NCBI RefSeq assembly: GCF_026672275.1
Contig: NZ_JANQCD010000017.1
Span: 1-64,000, forward strand
Length of the DNA stretch: 64,000 bases
Source: Marinifilum sp. D737
Lineage (GTDB): Bacteria > Bacteroidota > Bacteroidia > Bacteroidales > Marinifilaceae
Direction of reading: 5' to 3'
The notes beneath the pieces are model-generated. The model saw only the letters and a program-made list of their open reading frames with translations, was not told the DNA's origin and did no database searches. Made by a program: the position numbers and the translations under genes. The number at the start of each line of letters is the position of its first letter. Position 1 is the first letter of the stretch. Positions 32,441 through 42,594 of this stretch are shown here, in pieces.

Positions 32441-33730
32441 ATGAGCAAAAGAATTGAATCAGCCTGTTTCATGGGTCTTGGCTATATTGGTTTGCCAACA
32501 GCAACCATCGCTGCACACAATGGAATTAAGATATTGGGTGTTGATGTAAACCCTAGTGTTGTTGAAACCATCAACCAGGGGAAAATTCACATTGTAGAGC
32601 CCGGTCTGGAAGAGATGGTGAAGTCTGTCGTAGAGAATGGCTCGTTGCGTGCGGCTTTGAAACCAGAAGTGTGTGATGCTTATTTTATTGTGGTGCCTAC
32701 TCCTTTTAAGGGAGATCATGAGCCTGATATTACTTTTGTGGAGTCTGCTACCAAAGCAGTGATTCCTTTGTTGAAAGAAGGAGACTTGTATGTGATTGAA
32801 TCCACATCACCAGTTCATACTACAGATAAAATGGCCGCATTGATCTATTCGGAGAGACCTGAGTTGAAAGGAAAATTAAATATTGCTTATTGTCCTGAAA
32901 GAGTGCTGCCGGGAAATGTAATTTTTGAATTGGTAAACAACGATCGTGTGATTGGCGGAGTAGACGAAGCTTCAACCCAGGCAGCAATAGATTTCTATCG
33001 AGCTTTTGTGACAGGTGAGCTGCATGCTACCAATGCTCGTACTGCAGAAATGTGTAAGCTAACCGAGAATTCTTCACGTGATGTTCAGATTGCCTTTGCC
33101 AATGAATTGTCATTGATTTGCGATAAAGCAGACATTAATGTTTGGGAACTGATCAATTTGGCCAACAAACACCCTCGTGTAAATATTCTGCAGCCGGGTT
33201 GTGGTGTCGGTGGACACTGTATTGCGGTTGATCCGTGGTTCATTGTATCTGAATATCCTGCCGAATCGAATATTATCGAACAAGCCAGAAAAATTAACAA
33301 TTACAAAGCTTTCTGGTGTGCCGAGAAAGTACACAATGCCATGCTGGAATTTCAATTGAGAAATGGACGTGAAGCTAAAGTTGCTTTAATGGGACTGGCC
33401 TTTAAACCGGATATTGACGACTTGCGTGAATCACCAGCCAAATACATTGCTCAAAAGGTAATGCAACGTGCCAATAATGCTGAAATGATGGTGGTAGAAC
33501 CCAATGTAGAGGAACACAATGTATTTAAACTAACCAATTACAAGGAAGCCTATGAGAAGGCAGATATTGTAGCCTTTTTGGTAAACCACAAAGAATTTAA
33601 AGGTTTGGTAAATGGAGAAGAGAAAGTAATTCTTGATTTTTGTGGTGTTAATAAGGATGCTTATTTAAAAAATGGCCATATCCCTGAAGAAAATTTTCAA
33701 GATTCGCTATTGGTTGCTGAAAAGAATTAA
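32441..33730 (+). CDS. wecC: UDP-N-acetyl-D-mannosamine dehydrogenase
   Basis: 429 aa. Oxidises UDP-ManNAc to UDP-ManNAcA with NAD+. The N-terminal Rossmann motif is GLGYIGLPTA. FIVVPTPF, ESTSP and YCPERVLPGN are family segments. The catalytic Cys lies in PGCGVGGHCIAVDP. The C-terminal UDP-binding domain has ALMGLAFKPDIDDLRESP. The residue pattern (YCPERVLPGNVIFEL) fits WecC rather than UDP-glucose dehydrogenase. wecB follows after 3 bp, giving a UDP-GlcNAc to UDP-ManNAcA pathway. Confidence 0.93.
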   Translation: MSKRIESACFMGLGYIGLPTATIAAHNGIKILGVDVNPSVVETINQGKIHIVEPGLEEMVKSVVENGSLRAALKPEVCDAYFIVVPTPFKGDHEPDITFVESATKAVIPLLKEGDLYVIESTSPVHTTDKMAALIYSERPELKGKLNIAYCPERVLPGNVIFELVNNDRVIGGVDEASTQAAIDFYRAFVTGELHATNARTAEMCKLTENSSRDVQIAFANELSLICDKADINVWELINLANKHPRVNILQPGCGVGGHCIAVDPWFIVSEYPAESNIIEQARKINNYKAFWCAEKVHNAMLEFQLRNGREAKVALMGLAFKPDIDDLRESPAKYIAQKVMQRANNAEMMVVEPNVEEHNVFKLTNYKEAYEKADIVAFLVNHKEFKGLVNGEEKVILDFCGVNKDAYLKNGHIPEENFQDSLLVAEKN

Positions 33731-33733
33731 GAT

Positions 33734-34954
33734 ATGAAGAAGATAATGTTGGTATTTGGGACTCGTCCTGAGGCTATTAAAATGGCACCCTTAGTAAAGG
33801 AGTTTCAGAAAAATCCAGAACAGTTCGAAACCATTGTTTGTGTAACAGCACAACATCGTGAAATGTTGGACCAGGTATTGGATTTGTTTGAGATTACGCC
33901 AGATTATGACCTGAATCTAATGAAACAAGGGCAGGATTTGTATGATGTGACTTCACGAGTTATTCTGGGTGTGCGAGATGTGTTAACAGAAGCAAAACCA
34001 GATTTGGTATTGGTTCATGGAGATACCACTACCTCAACAGCCTCTGCACTCGCTGCATTTTATCAGCAAATTCCTGTTGGACATGTTGAAGCTGGTTTGC
34101 GTACGCACAATTTATACAGTCCATGGCCTGAGGAGGCGAATCGACAGTTAACAGGACGCCTGGCAAAATATCATTTTGCTCCTACCCAGTTAAGCAAGCA
34201 AAACTTGTTGGCTGAAGGAGTTAAAGAGGAAGATATATTTGTAACAGGGAATACAGTAATTGATGCCCTTTATATGGTGCTTGACCAGATTGAAAATCGT
34301 TACGACTTGATAGCTGAAGTAGAGCAAAAACTTGTGGCAAGTGGCTTGAAAAAAGAAGTAGTTGAACATTACATGATGAAGCAATTGGAAACAGCTGCTG
34401 AAAATTCACAATGGGCAGATAACGGACAACCAACAAACGATGACCGAAAACTGGTATTGATTACCGGGCACCGACGAGAAAATTTCGGACAAGGATTTTT
34501 GAATATTTGCAATGCCATTAAAACACTGGCTGAACAGCACCCTGATGTTGATTTTGTTTATCCAATGCATTTGAATCCCAATGTGCGTAATGCAATAAAA
34601 GAAGTATTCGGAGAACAGTCTAGTTTATCCAATACTCACTTTATTGAGCCTTTAGAGTACCTTCCATTTGTTTATCTCATGAACAAGTCTTACCTGGTTT
34701 TAACGGATTCTGGTGGAATTCAGGAAGAAGCACCAGGACTGGGAAAACCAGTATTGGTGATGCGCGATACTACCGAACGTCCCGAGGCTGTAAATGCAGG
34801 AACCGTAAAGCTGGTGGGTACCGAATACGAGAAAATTACCAGCGAAGTAAGTTTGTTGATAAACAACAAGGCAGCTTATGAGGTTATGGCTAAAGCTAAT
34901 AACCCTTATGGCGATGGAGATGCGTGCAGTAGAATTACAAATAAATTGAATTAA
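33734..34954 (+). CDS. wecB: UDP-N-acetylglucosamine 2-epimerase
   Basis: 406 aa. Converts UDP-GlcNAc to UDP-ManNAc in the cytoplasm. Motifs: [62 protein letters not shown] and [11 protein letters not shown]. It is about 30 aa longer than E. coli WecB because of a charged insert (around residues 190-230, [16 protein letters not shown]) common in Bacteroidota forms. It feeds WecC encoded immediately upstream. Confidence 0.94.
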   Translation: MKKIMLVFGTRPEAIKMAPLVKEFQKNPEQFETIVCVTAQHREMLDQVLDLFEITPDYDLNLMKQGQDLYDVTSRVILGVRDVLTEAKPDLVLVHGDTTTSTASALAAFYQQIPVGHVEAGLRTHNLYSPWPEEANRQLTGRLAKYHFAPTQLSKQNLLAEGVKEEDIFVTGNTVIDALYMVLDQIENRYDLIAEVEQKLVASGLKKEVVEHYMMKQLETAAENSQWADNGQPTNDDRKLVLITGHRRENFGQGFLNICNAIKTLAEQHPDVDFVYPMHLNPNVRNAIKEVFGEQSSLSNTHFIEPLEYLPFVYLMNKSYLVLTDSGGIQEEAPGLGKPVLVMRDTTERPEAVNAGTVKLVGTEYEKITSEVSLLINNKAAYEVMAKANNPYGDGDACSRITNKLN

Positions 34955-35006
34955 TAAAAGCACAAAACATAAAGTAGTAAATACTTTGTTTAAAAAATAT
35001 AAGTAA

Positions 35007-36293
35007 ATGAACAATCCTAAAATTGCAATCATTGGTATGGGCTACGTAGGTCTGCCTCTGGCTGTTGAATTTGCGAAAAAGTTTTCTGTTGTTGGATTTG
35101 ATATCAAGCAGGAACGAGTTGATGAATTGAATGGCGGAACCGACTCTACTTTGGAAGTAGAGGATGCCAACCTGCAATCTGTATTGGTGAAAACGAATGA
35201 TAATGCCAATGGTTTGTTTTTAACAACACAGAAAGAGGACCTGGCTCATTGCAATTATTTTATCGTTACCGTTCCAACACCAACCGACAAAAACAATCGT
35301 CCGGTTTTAACGCCATTGGTAAAAGCTTCAGAAACGATTGGAGCCGTATTGAAGAAGGATGACATTGTGATTTACGAATCAACAGTATATCCTGGGGCTA
35401 CCGAAGAGGACTGTGTGCCTGTACTGGAAAGAGTTTCTGGGATGGTTTTCAATAAGGACTTTTTTGTTGGTTACTCTCCGGAAAGAATCAACCCGGGCGA
35501 CAAGGAACACACCGTTACCAAAATCAAAAAGGTAACTTCGGGTTCTACAGTTGAAATCGGGAAGAAGGTTGACGAATTGTACCAATCGGTAATTGTGGCG
35601 GGTACTCACCTGGCTCCAAGCATTAAGGTCGCCGAAGCTGCCAAAGTAATCGAAAACTCACAACGTGATATCAACATTGCCTTTGTGAACGAGTTGGCAA
35701 AAATCTTCTCGAACATGAATATTGATACCCGTGCCGTATTGGAAGCTGCAGGAACCAAGTGGAACTTCCTTCCTTTTACACCAGGTTTGGTGGGGGGACA
35801 CTGTATTGGTGTGGATCCTTACTACCTGGCACAAAAAGCACAGGAAACAGGTTACAATCCTGAAATTATTCTTTCCGGTCGCCGCTTGAACGATGGAATG
35901 GGCGAATGGGTAGCTTCCCAGGTGGTGAAGTTGATGATCAAAAAAGGACAGGCAGTAAAAAATGCCAAATTATTGGTTTTGGGGATCACTTTTAAAGAAA
36001 ATTGTCCTGATATTCGCAACACCAAAGCCATTGATGTCATCAACGAACTGAAAGAGTACGGTTCGCAGGTTGATGTGTACGACCCATGGGCCGACAAGGA
36101 AGAGGTGAAAGAGGAGTATGGCTTGGACTTGGTGGACAACTATACCAAGGAAAAGTATGATGGTATTGTTTTGGCCGTTTCGCACAAGGAATTCAAAGAG
36201 ATGGATCTCTCTGTTCTTCGCAACGGGCACAATGCTGTGATTTACGATATCAAGGGCATCTGGGATAGAGAAATGGTAGACGGACGCTTGTAG
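35007..36293 (+). CDS. Nucleotide sugar dehydrogenase, TviB/WbpO-like
   Basis: 428 aa. [17 protein letters not shown] (NAD site), [37 protein letters not shown] and the catalytic Cys in [18 protein letters not shown] fit the TviB/WbpO group, which makes UDP-GlcNAcA or UDP-GalNAcA. A TviC-like 4-epimerase gene follows, so UDP-GalNAcA is the likely joint product. This is a second dehydrogenase distinct from wecC. The exact substrate order is inferred. Confidence 0.88.
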   Translation: MNNPKIAIIGMGYVGLPLAVEFAKKFSVVGFDIKQERVDELNGGTDSTLEVEDANLQSVLVKTNDNANGLFLTTQKEDLAHCNYFIVTVPTPTDKNNRPVLTPLVKASETIGAVLKKDDIVIYESTVYPGATEEDCVPVLERVSGMVFNKDFFVGYSPERINPGDKEHTVTKIKKVTSGSTVEIGKKVDELYQSVIVAGTHLAPSIKVAEAAKVIENSQRDINIAFVNELAKIFSNMNIDTRAVLEAAGTKWNFLPFTPGLVGGHCIGVDPYYLAQKAQETGYNPEIILSGRRLNDGMGEWVASQVVKLMIKKGQAVKNAKLLVLGITFKENCPDIRNTKAIDVINELKEYGSQVDVYDPWADKEEVKEEYGLDLVDNYTKEKYDGIVLAVSHKEFKEMDLSVLRNGHNAVIYDIKGIWDREMVDGRL

Positions 36294-36355
36294 TCTGCAA
36301 ATAAAAAGATAGAATACACAGATAAACACCAATTGACACAAATTTCATTCATGAG

Positions 36356-36393
36356 TGTCATTGCGAGGAAGCGTTAGCTGACGCGGCAATCTG
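36356..36393. repeat. Dispersed palindromic repeat (CATTGCGAGG...GGCAATCTG type)
   Basis: tcattgcgaggaagcgttag followed by ctgacgcggcaatctg. ttgc pairs with gcaa, and gcgt with acgc, giving a two-part hairpin. Sequences of this type are scattered in intergenic DNA of several bacterial phyla. It lies in the gap between the TviB- and TviC-like genes. Confidence 0.55.
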
Positions 36394-36539
36394 TTCGAAT
36401 ACGCAGTGCCAGAATAAAAGAAGCATTCTGCTAGTTTTAACGGATTTCTACTCCCGAAAAAAAAACGGGTGATGATTTGTGCTTATTTGAGGACAAAATA
36501 AGTTGCCGCAGGCAATCCTTTATAATTTGAGCAAAGAAA

Positions 36540-37595
36540 ATGGAAAGAAAGATAAAAGATTCCAAGGTGTTGGTAACAGGAGGAGCAGGATTCATCGGTT
36601 CCAACCTGTGCGAAGCACTTTTACAACAAAATAACCATGTGGTATGTTTGGATAACTTCATGACAGGCCATCGACACAATATTGAAGCCTTCTTAAGCAA
36701 TCCCAACTTCACATTAGTGGAAGGAGATATTCGAAACTACGAAGATTGCCAAAAGGCCGTAGAAGGATGTGATTACGTATTGCACCAGGCTGCATTGGGT
36801 TCTGTACCCCGTTCCATTAAGGACCCCATGACCTCTACCGATGTAAACATTGGTGGATTTGTAAAAATGCTGCATGCAGCGGCCGAAGCCAAAGTAAAGC
36901 GTTTTGTCTATGCTGCTTCCTCTTCTACTTATGGAGACTCAAAAGCACTGCCTAAGGTAGAACACAAAATTGGCAATGCCCTTTCGCCTTATGCCATTAC
37001 CAAGTATGTAGATGAATTGTATGCCAAAAACTTCTCTGACTTGTACGGCATTGAAACCATTGGTTTGCGTTATTTTAATGTATTTGGAAGACGACAAGAT
37101 CCTAACGGAGCATACGCAGCCGTAATTCCTTTGTTCGTAAAGAAATTAATGGCTCACGAATCTCCGGTAATCAATGGGGATGGGACTTACTCTCGCGATT
37201 TTACTTACATCGAAAATGTAATACAGGCCAACCAATTGGCTGCCATTACCCCAACAGATGTCATCAAAGAAAGACAAGCTGAATATTATAAAGCAATTGA
37301 TGAATCATTAAGCCTTAATCATTCATCATTAAACATTATTTCAGAGGTGTTTAACGTTGCCTATGGCCAACGTACCGACCTCAACGAATTAACCCAATCT
37401 CTAAGAGAAAACCTTTCCAAATTCGATCGGGAAATTGCCAAAGTAGAAATCCTTCACGGCCCTAACCGTGCAGGTGATATACCTCACTCTTTGGCTTCTA
37501 TTGAAAAAGGGAAAATGTTGTTGAGATATAAGCCGGAGTATTCGATTCAAAGTGGTTTGCAAGAGGCTTGTAAATGGTATGTATATAATTTATAA
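36540..37595 (+). CDS. NAD-dependent UDP-sugar 4-epimerase, TviC/WbpP-like
   Basis: 351-aa extended short-chain dehydrogenase. The Rossmann motif is VTGGAGFIGSNLCEALL. The substrate segment LHQAALGSVPRSIKDP and the SSSTYGDS Ser/Thr region are followed by SPYAITKYVDE (catalytic YxxxK) and RYFNVFGRRQDPNGAYAAVI. This fits the WbpP/TviC group acting on UDP-GlcNAc or UDP-GlcNAcA, making the Gal-configured form. It pairs with the preceding dehydrogenase. An apparent insert around residues 245-265 is slightly unusual. Confidence 0.9.
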   Translation: MERKIKDSKVLVTGGAGFIGSNLCEALLQQNNHVVCLDNFMTGHRHNIEAFLSNPNFTLVEGDIRNYEDCQKAVEGCDYVLHQAALGSVPRSIKDPMTSTDVNIGGFVKMLHAAAEAKVKRFVYAASSSTYGDSKALPKVEHKIGNALSPYAITKYVDELYAKNFSDLYGIETIGLRYFNVFGRRQDPNGAYAAVIPLFVKKLMAHESPVINGDGTYSRDFTYIENVIQANQLAAITPTDVIKERQAEYYKAIDESLSLNHSSLNIISEVFNVAYGQRTDLNELTQSLRENLSKFDREIAKVEILHGPNRAGDIPHSLASIEKGKMLLRYKPEYSIQSGLQEACKWYVYNL

Positions 37596-37622
37596 GAAAG
37601 GTTTGTGTGAAATTTATCTGGG

Positions 37623-38207
37623 ATGTTATCAATTAGAATAGAAAATAAATTAAGATATCTTTTAGAAAGATTTAAAAGTAGATTTAGATCCTTTTTGTTA
37701 TTTGGTAATATTAATAAAATTAAATTCGGGAGAAAAGTTAAGCTTAGTGGTCAAATAAAACTAGGAGAGAATATAAGTATAAGAGATTATACCAATATTA
37801 AAGGAAAGAATATAAATATTGGAGATAATGTTTTTATACATGAGAATGTTTTCATTCGTGGATTGGAGTATATTAATATTGGTGAAGGAACAACTATAAA
37901 CAGAAATACAAGTATTTTAGATAAAGTTAATATCGGTAAATTTTGTTCGATTGCTCCTAATGTTGTAATTGTTGGTAGTAATCATAACTATGAAAATAAA
38001 AATGAATTAATTAAACAGCAAGGTTCTGAATGCATAGGTATTACAATTGAAGATGATGTTTGGATTGCCACTAATGTTTCAATACTTGATGGAGTTACGG
38101 TTGGTAAAGGTAGTATTGTTGCTGCAGGTGCAGTAGTTAATAAAAATATACCTGAATACTCTATTGTAGCAGGGGTACCAGCTCGCGTAATGAAAAAAAG
38201 AAAATAA
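37623..38207 (+). CDS. Hexapeptide-repeat acetyltransferase
   Basis: 194 aa. Left-handed beta-helix repeats (IKLGENISI, INIGDNVFI, INIGEGTTI) end in the coil VWIATNVSILDGVTVGKGSI and AAGAVVNKNIPEYSIVAGVP ARV, typical of WbbJ/CysE-like sugar O-acetyltransferases. NHNYEN holds the likely catalytic His. It opens the very AT-rich variable core. Its stop overlaps the flippase start by 1 bp. Confidence 0.87.
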   Translation: MLSIRIENKLRYLLERFKSRFRSFLLFGNINKIKFGRKVKLSGQIKLGENISIRDYTNIKGKNINIGDNVFIHENVFIRGLEYINIGEGTTINRNTSILDKVNIGKFCSIAPNVVIVGSNHNYENKNELIKQQGSECIGITIEDDVWIATNVSILDGVTVGKGSIVAAGAVVNKNIPEYSIVAGVPARVMKKRK

Positions 38208-39643
38208 TGTCAAATTCTAAACATTATATTTGGTCAGCAATTGGCAAATTCGGAACTCAGGCATTAGGATTTGTTGGTAATATTTTGATAGCTCGAGTAT
38301 TAATGCCAGAAGACTATGGATTAATTGCTATGTTAGCAATAATTATGGGCTTAGCATGGAACTTTACAGAATCTGGTTTCGCAGACAGTCTAATTCGAAA
38401 ACAAAATTCAGATAAATACGATTTTGGAACAGTTGCTACATTTAATTTATGTGCTTCATTGTTATTCTATTTAATAATTTATACAACTGCCCCTTTGATA
38501 TCAGACTTTTTTAAACATGAAGAACTTATTGGAATTGTACGGATCTTAGCGTTATCTCTAGTGCTCAAAAGTATTGTATTACCAGCTATAACATCACTCC
38601 GAAAAGAATTAAAATTTAATATTTTGGCAAAAATGCAACTTGTTTCAAGTATTATTTCTATCAGCTTAACTTATTTAATGGCATTAAATGGATATGGTTA
38701 TTGGGCATTAGCATTTCAACCTATTTTTATTGCTTTAGCCAATATATTTTACTTGTTAGTAAGAGAAAGGTGGCGACCATATTTCTGTTTTAAAATTGAT
38801 CGTTTTAAAGAGATGTATCGGTTCGGAATTAATTTAATGCTATCATATATTACCAATCAATTTGGAAATAATTTATATTCTGTAATTATTGGAAAATTTC
38901 ATCCTGTTGCATCATTAGGCTTTTATAGGCAGGCACAAAAAATGCAAGAAGTTCCAACACAGGGGTTAAATGCTGTGGTTTTAACAACTAGTTATTCAAT
39001 TATTGCAAAAGAAAAAGACAATACAAAACAGATTAATTTGTATCGCAATATTTTTTTTCAATTTGTTACGATACAAAGTGTTATGACATTAGTGTTTATT
39101 GGGATAGCAAAGCCTATGTTTGTTTTGTTGTTGGGAGTAAAATGGACTTCTTCAATATTATTTTTTCAACTTTTTATGCTCATAGCTTTAATTTACCCAT
39201 TAGTTACAATAAATTCTAATATTGCTAAAATTCATAATAATTCAAAAATTTATAGAAATTTAACTTTTTTTCGAAATGGTTTAAAGTTGGTAGCGCTAAT
39301 AATTTTCGCTAAATCTTCATTGGTAAATATACTGTATGGTCAAATTGCTGCTGCTTATATATCTGTTGTAATTGATATGTATTTTTGTGGAAGAATAATT
39401 GACTTTACAATAAAAAAACAGTTAATAACATTCTTTAAAATATTTTACAAACCATTTATTGCATATACAATTGCAATGATATCAACAAATTTGGTAGAGA
39501 TAAATTTATATATTTCAGGAGTATTATGGTTAAGTGTTTTTTCAATAAGTCTATTGTTTATTTATGTTCTTACAAGGGATGAATTATTTTTTCAAATTTT
39601 TCAAAACGTAAAATCTCAAATCTTAAAATATAAAAATGCTTAA
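38207..39643 (+). CDS. Polysaccharide flippase, WzxC-like
   Basis: 478-aa integral membrane protein of the MOP (Wzx) superfamily, with about 12-14 hydrophobic segments. The start KHYIWSAIGKFGTQALGFVG and LIARVLMPEDYGLIAMLAII match the WzxC/MOP-type transporters. It would carry undecaprenyl-linked repeat units across the inner membrane. It overlaps the next acetyltransferase gene by 8 bp. With the polymerase and Wza/Wzc in the same locus it defines a Wzx/Wzy pathway. Confidence 0.9.
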   Translation: MSNSKHYIWSAIGKFGTQALGFVGNILIARVLMPEDYGLIAMLAIIMGLAWNFTESGFADSLIRKQNSDKYDFGTVATFNLCASLLFYLIIYTTAPLISDFFKHEELIGIVRILALSLVLKSIVLPAITSLRKELKFNILAKMQLVSSIISISLTYLMALNGYGYWALAFQPIFIALANIFYLLVRERWRPYFCFKIDRFKEMYRFGINLMLSYITNQFGNNLYSVIIGKFHPVASLGFYRQAQKMQEVPTQGLNAVVLTTSYSIIAKEKDNTKQINLYRNIFFQFVTIQSVMTLVFIGIAKPMFVLLLGVKWTSSILFFQLFMLIALIYPLVTINSNIAKIHNNSKIYRNLTFFRNGLKLVALIIFAKSSLVNILYGQIAAAYISVVIDMYFCGRIIDFTIKKQLITFFKIFYKPFIAYTIAMISTNLVEINLYISGVLWLSVFSISLLFIYVLTRDELFFQIFQNVKSQILKYKNA

Positions 39644-40346
39644 GCGACTGATTAAATCTAAAATAAAAAATCTAGAACTCCGTATATCACGTATTAGTGA
39701 AAAAAGGTACATTAATTTCTTAAGAAAAAATGGTATTGAAATAGGAGATGATATAAAATTTCACGGAAAGTTAAATACGATTTCTATTGATATAACCCGA
39801 CCAAGTTTAGTTACAATTGGAAGTAACATTAGTTTCAATGGATATTTCAATTTAATAACCCATGATTGGGGAACGTATGTAATTAGAAGGAAATATAATG
39901 AGTTTATACCATCTTCAGGAAGAGTTACTATAGGTAATAATGTGGTGTTTGGTAGGAATGTAACAGTTCTAAAAGGGGTTAAAATTGGAGATAATTGTAT
40001 CATAGGGAATGGATCTATTGTAACAAAAGATATTCCTTCAAATAGTGTTGCTGTTGGTTCGCCTGCCAAGGTAATAAGTGATTTGGAAGAGTATTATATA
40101 AAAAGAAAAGAAAAATGTATTGAAGAAGCTTTTGATTACGCTAGAAGTATACAGACTAGGTTTAATCGTCGACCTGTTATTCAAGATTTTTGGGAAGAAT
40201 TTGGATTATTCTTAAATGGTGAAGATATATGCTCTGAATTGCCAATAAAATTTCAAATGGGGCCTGCCTATGAGGACTATAAGAAACAACATAAGGCAAT
40301 TTTTAACGGATTTGATGATTTTTTAAAACAAGCAGGAATAGAATGA
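39636..40346 (+). CDS. Hexapeptide-repeat acyltransferase with C-terminal extension
   Basis: 236 aa. Beta-helix repeats at about residues 60-140 (VTIGNNVVFGRNVTVLKGVK, IGDNCIIGNGSIVTKDIPSN) are followed by SVAVGSPAKVI. NLITHDWGTY may supply the active His. A helical C-terminal extension of about 90 aa (IEEAFDYARSIQTRFNRRPV) is of unknown role. It overlaps the following glycosyltransferase gene by 4 bp. Substrate unknown. Confidence 0.85.
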   Translation: MLKRLIKSKIKNLELRISRISEKRYINFLRKNGIEIGDDIKFHGKLNTISIDITRPSLVTIGSNISFNGYFNLITHDWGTYVIRRKYNEFIPSSGRVTIGNNVVFGRNVTVLKGVKIGDNCIIGNGSIVTKDIPSNSVAVGSPAKVISDLEEYYIKRKEKCIEEAFDYARSIQTRFNRRPVIQDFWEEFGLFLNGEDICSELPIKFQMGPAYEDYKKQHKAIFNGFDDFLKQAGIE

Positions 40347-41434
40347 AAAAAGTACTTATCCTACATCCTGCTCACTGGGAACAGACAATGGGTGGAGCTG
40401 AACTTCAAATTTCATATTTAGTAAATATGCTAAAAGATAAAAATTATGAAGTTCACTTTATGTATGAAGACAATGGCAAGCAAATTTCAAATGTAACTAA
40501 GCTTAAATTGCATCCGTTAAAAAGGATAAAAGGGAAAAATAAATTGGGGAAAGGATGGATTCTTTATAGAAAAAGTATTTTCCAAAAGTTTAATGAAATT
40601 CAACCAGATGCTATATACACTCGTCTATATTCTTCATGGAGTGGTTTTGCAGCGAATTATGCAAAACAGCAAAGTGTAAATCATATTTTAGCAGTAGCAT
40701 CTGACAGCGACCTTATGCGTGTTCAAGGTAAAGTTTCTTTATTAAAACCATTAGACGTTTTTGAAAAGAAATTGGTTAGTGTGGCTTACAATAATGCTAC
40801 ATACATATTGACTCAAAACAAAATACAACAGGAGTTACTCAGAAAATACTTTAATAGAACAGGTATTAGAATAAATCAATCTACTCAATTTTGTAAAGAA
40901 GATAATATCAAAAAAGATAATGAGATTATAAAAATAATTTGGATTGCAAACTTTAAAAAAATAAAACGTCCAGAACTGTATGTTAAATTGGTTGAAAAAT
41001 TTGAAAAAATACCCAACATCAATTTTACGATGATAGGTCGATCAGATGAAGTATACAATGAGTTGATTGATAGAGCAGAAAAAATATCAAGTTTCAAATA
41101 TCTTGGTGAAATGAGTAATCCTGAAGTAAATAAGTATCTTTTAGAAAGTCACATCTTAATTAATACGAGTGATTATGAAGGGTTTTCAAATACATTTGTA
41201 CAAGCTTGGATGAGAAAGGTGGTTGTTTTAAGTATGAATTCAAATCCTGACGAAATTATTTCTAATCAACAAATTGGTTTTATTTGTCCTACGATAGAAG
41301 AATTATCAAGTAAAATAGAATTATTGGTAGAAAACAAAATTCTTCGGGAAGATATGTCTAACAAAGCATACCAATATGCAATAGAAAATCATTCAATTGA
41401 GAAGAATTTAGACAAAGTAATATCATTATTTTAA
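40343..41434 (+). CDS. Glycosyltransferase, GT4-type
   Basis: 363 aa. The N-terminal part (HWEQTMGGAELQISYLVNML) is the acceptor-side GT-B fold. The C-terminal part has IIWIANFKKIKRPELYVKLV, FKYLGEMSNPEVNKYLLESH and TSDYEGFSNTFVQAWMRKVV, the GT4 nucleotide-sugar site (EGFSN with Glu). Cytoplasmic enzyme adding one sugar to the repeat unit; donor unknown. Overlaps the previous gene by 4 bp. Confidence 0.87.
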   Translation: MKKVLILHPAHWEQTMGGAELQISYLVNMLKDKNYEVHFMYEDNGKQISNVTKLKLHPLKRIKGKNKLGKGWILYRKSIFQKFNEIQPDAIYTRLYSSWSGFAANYAKQQSVNHILAVASDSDLMRVQGKVSLLKPLDVFEKKLVSVAYNNATYILTQNKIQQELLRKYFNRTGIRINQSTQFCKEDNIKKDNEIIKIIWIANFKKIKRPELYVKLVEKFEKIPNINFTMIGRSDEVYNELIDRAEKISSFKYLGEMSNPEVNKYLLESHILINTSDYEGFSNTFVQAWMRKVVVLSMNSNPDEIISNQQIGFICPTIEELSSKIELLVENKILREDMSNKAYQYAIENHSIEKNLDKVISLF

Positions 41435-41439
41435 ATCAT

Positions 41440-42594
41440 ATGAATAAATTCCATTGGATAGAAGCCAAACAATTGGATAGAGTAACCAATTATTCTACGG
41501 AAATTGAACCGATAAAGTATGCACTAAATAATAATATTGAAGCATTTTACTATTGCACTTTTGAAAAGAAGAAAAAGTATTTTGGATTTAATAAAAATAT
41601 TAAATATTTGGGTTTTTTTAGGAAAAGATTTATTAAAGCTATTGAATTTCAGATGTTGGTTGTTTTTAAAGCTATTTCAATTGTTTTGTTTCGGAAGAAC
41701 AGTGTAATAATGGTTAATCAAGACCTGATTAGACACATGTTGCCAGCTGTTTTTTTTAATAAAATTTTAAAACAACAGAATAAATTTATCACTGATATTA
41801 GGACTACACCTACAGGTGTACATACTTTTGAGAAGGATATGAAATCTTTTCATAGTCAGTTTCAAATAGCAATAAAACATTTTCATGGGTTCAGTTTTAT
41901 AACACCATTCATGGAGGAATACATCATGAGTGAATATAGGTTGAAAAACTATAGGAGTGTGAATTGGAGTTCAGGAGTAGATATTGATTTATTTAATCCA
42001 ATACATTACAACAGGGAAAAGACTAATGAAAAATTTACTCTTTTCTATCATGGAGGTATTTCTATTTCAAGAGGTAATCTTAATTTAATTAAAGCAGCAG
42101 AAAAATTAGTTAAAAAAGGATATAATATAGAACTCGTCCAAGTTGGAATAGCTGTGGACAAAGAGATTGAAAAATATATTGAGAATAATAATTTAAGTTC
42201 GTGGTGTCAATTATTGCCTCCGGTTCCACTTGAGATGATTCCCCAATATATTGCAAATGCAGATCTTCCAGTGCTACCATTTCCTCATTTTATGGCTTGG
42301 AGAGTTTCTAGTCCAATAAAATTAATGGAATATTTGGCTATGGGGAAAAAGGTTTTAGCTCCAAATATGGAAAGTTTTACTGATGTTTTCGGACAAAATT
42401 CTGATTTGGTTTTTTATTTTAATTCTACAACCAATGATCCAATTGCGGAAATGACAATAGCAATACAGAAAATTTTAGATAACAAGCTTTTAAATAATGA
42501 TAATTTCTATAGCGAATCCAGAGATTTTGTGACTAAAAACTATACTTGGGAGAAACAAGCTGCCAACCTTTTTAATTTTTGTGGCACTTTATGA
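41440..42594 (+). CDS. Glycosyltransferase, GT4-like
   Basis: 384 aa. GT-B type: VNWSSGVDIDLFNPIHYNRE is the usual linker into the donor domain, followed by LFYHGGISISRGNLNLIKAA, NNLSSWCQLLPPVPLEMIPQ and LPFPHFMAWRVSSPIKLMEY, where the donor-site acidic residue would be in PIKLMEYLAMG. Function in the repeat unit is inferred from the locus. The stop overlaps the polymerase start (ATGA). Confidence 0.82.
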   Translation: MNKFHWIEAKQLDRVTNYSTEIEPIKYALNNNIEAFYYCTFEKKKKYFGFNKNIKYLGFFRKRFIKAIEFQMLVVFKAISIVLFRKNSVIMVNQDLIRHMLPAVFFNKILKQQNKFITDIRTTPTGVHTFEKDMKSFHSQFQIAIKHFHGFSFITPFMEEYIMSEYRLKNYRSVNWSSGVDIDLFNPIHYNREKTNEKFTLFYHGGISISRGNLNLIKAAEKLVKKGYNIELVQVGIAVDKEIEKYIENNNLSSWCQLLPPVPLEMIPQYIANADLPVLPFPHFMAWRVSSPIKLMEYLAMGKKVLAPNMESFTDVFGQNSDLVFYFNSTTNDPIAEMTIAIQKILDNKLLNNDNFYSESRDFVTKNYTWEKQAANLFNFCGTL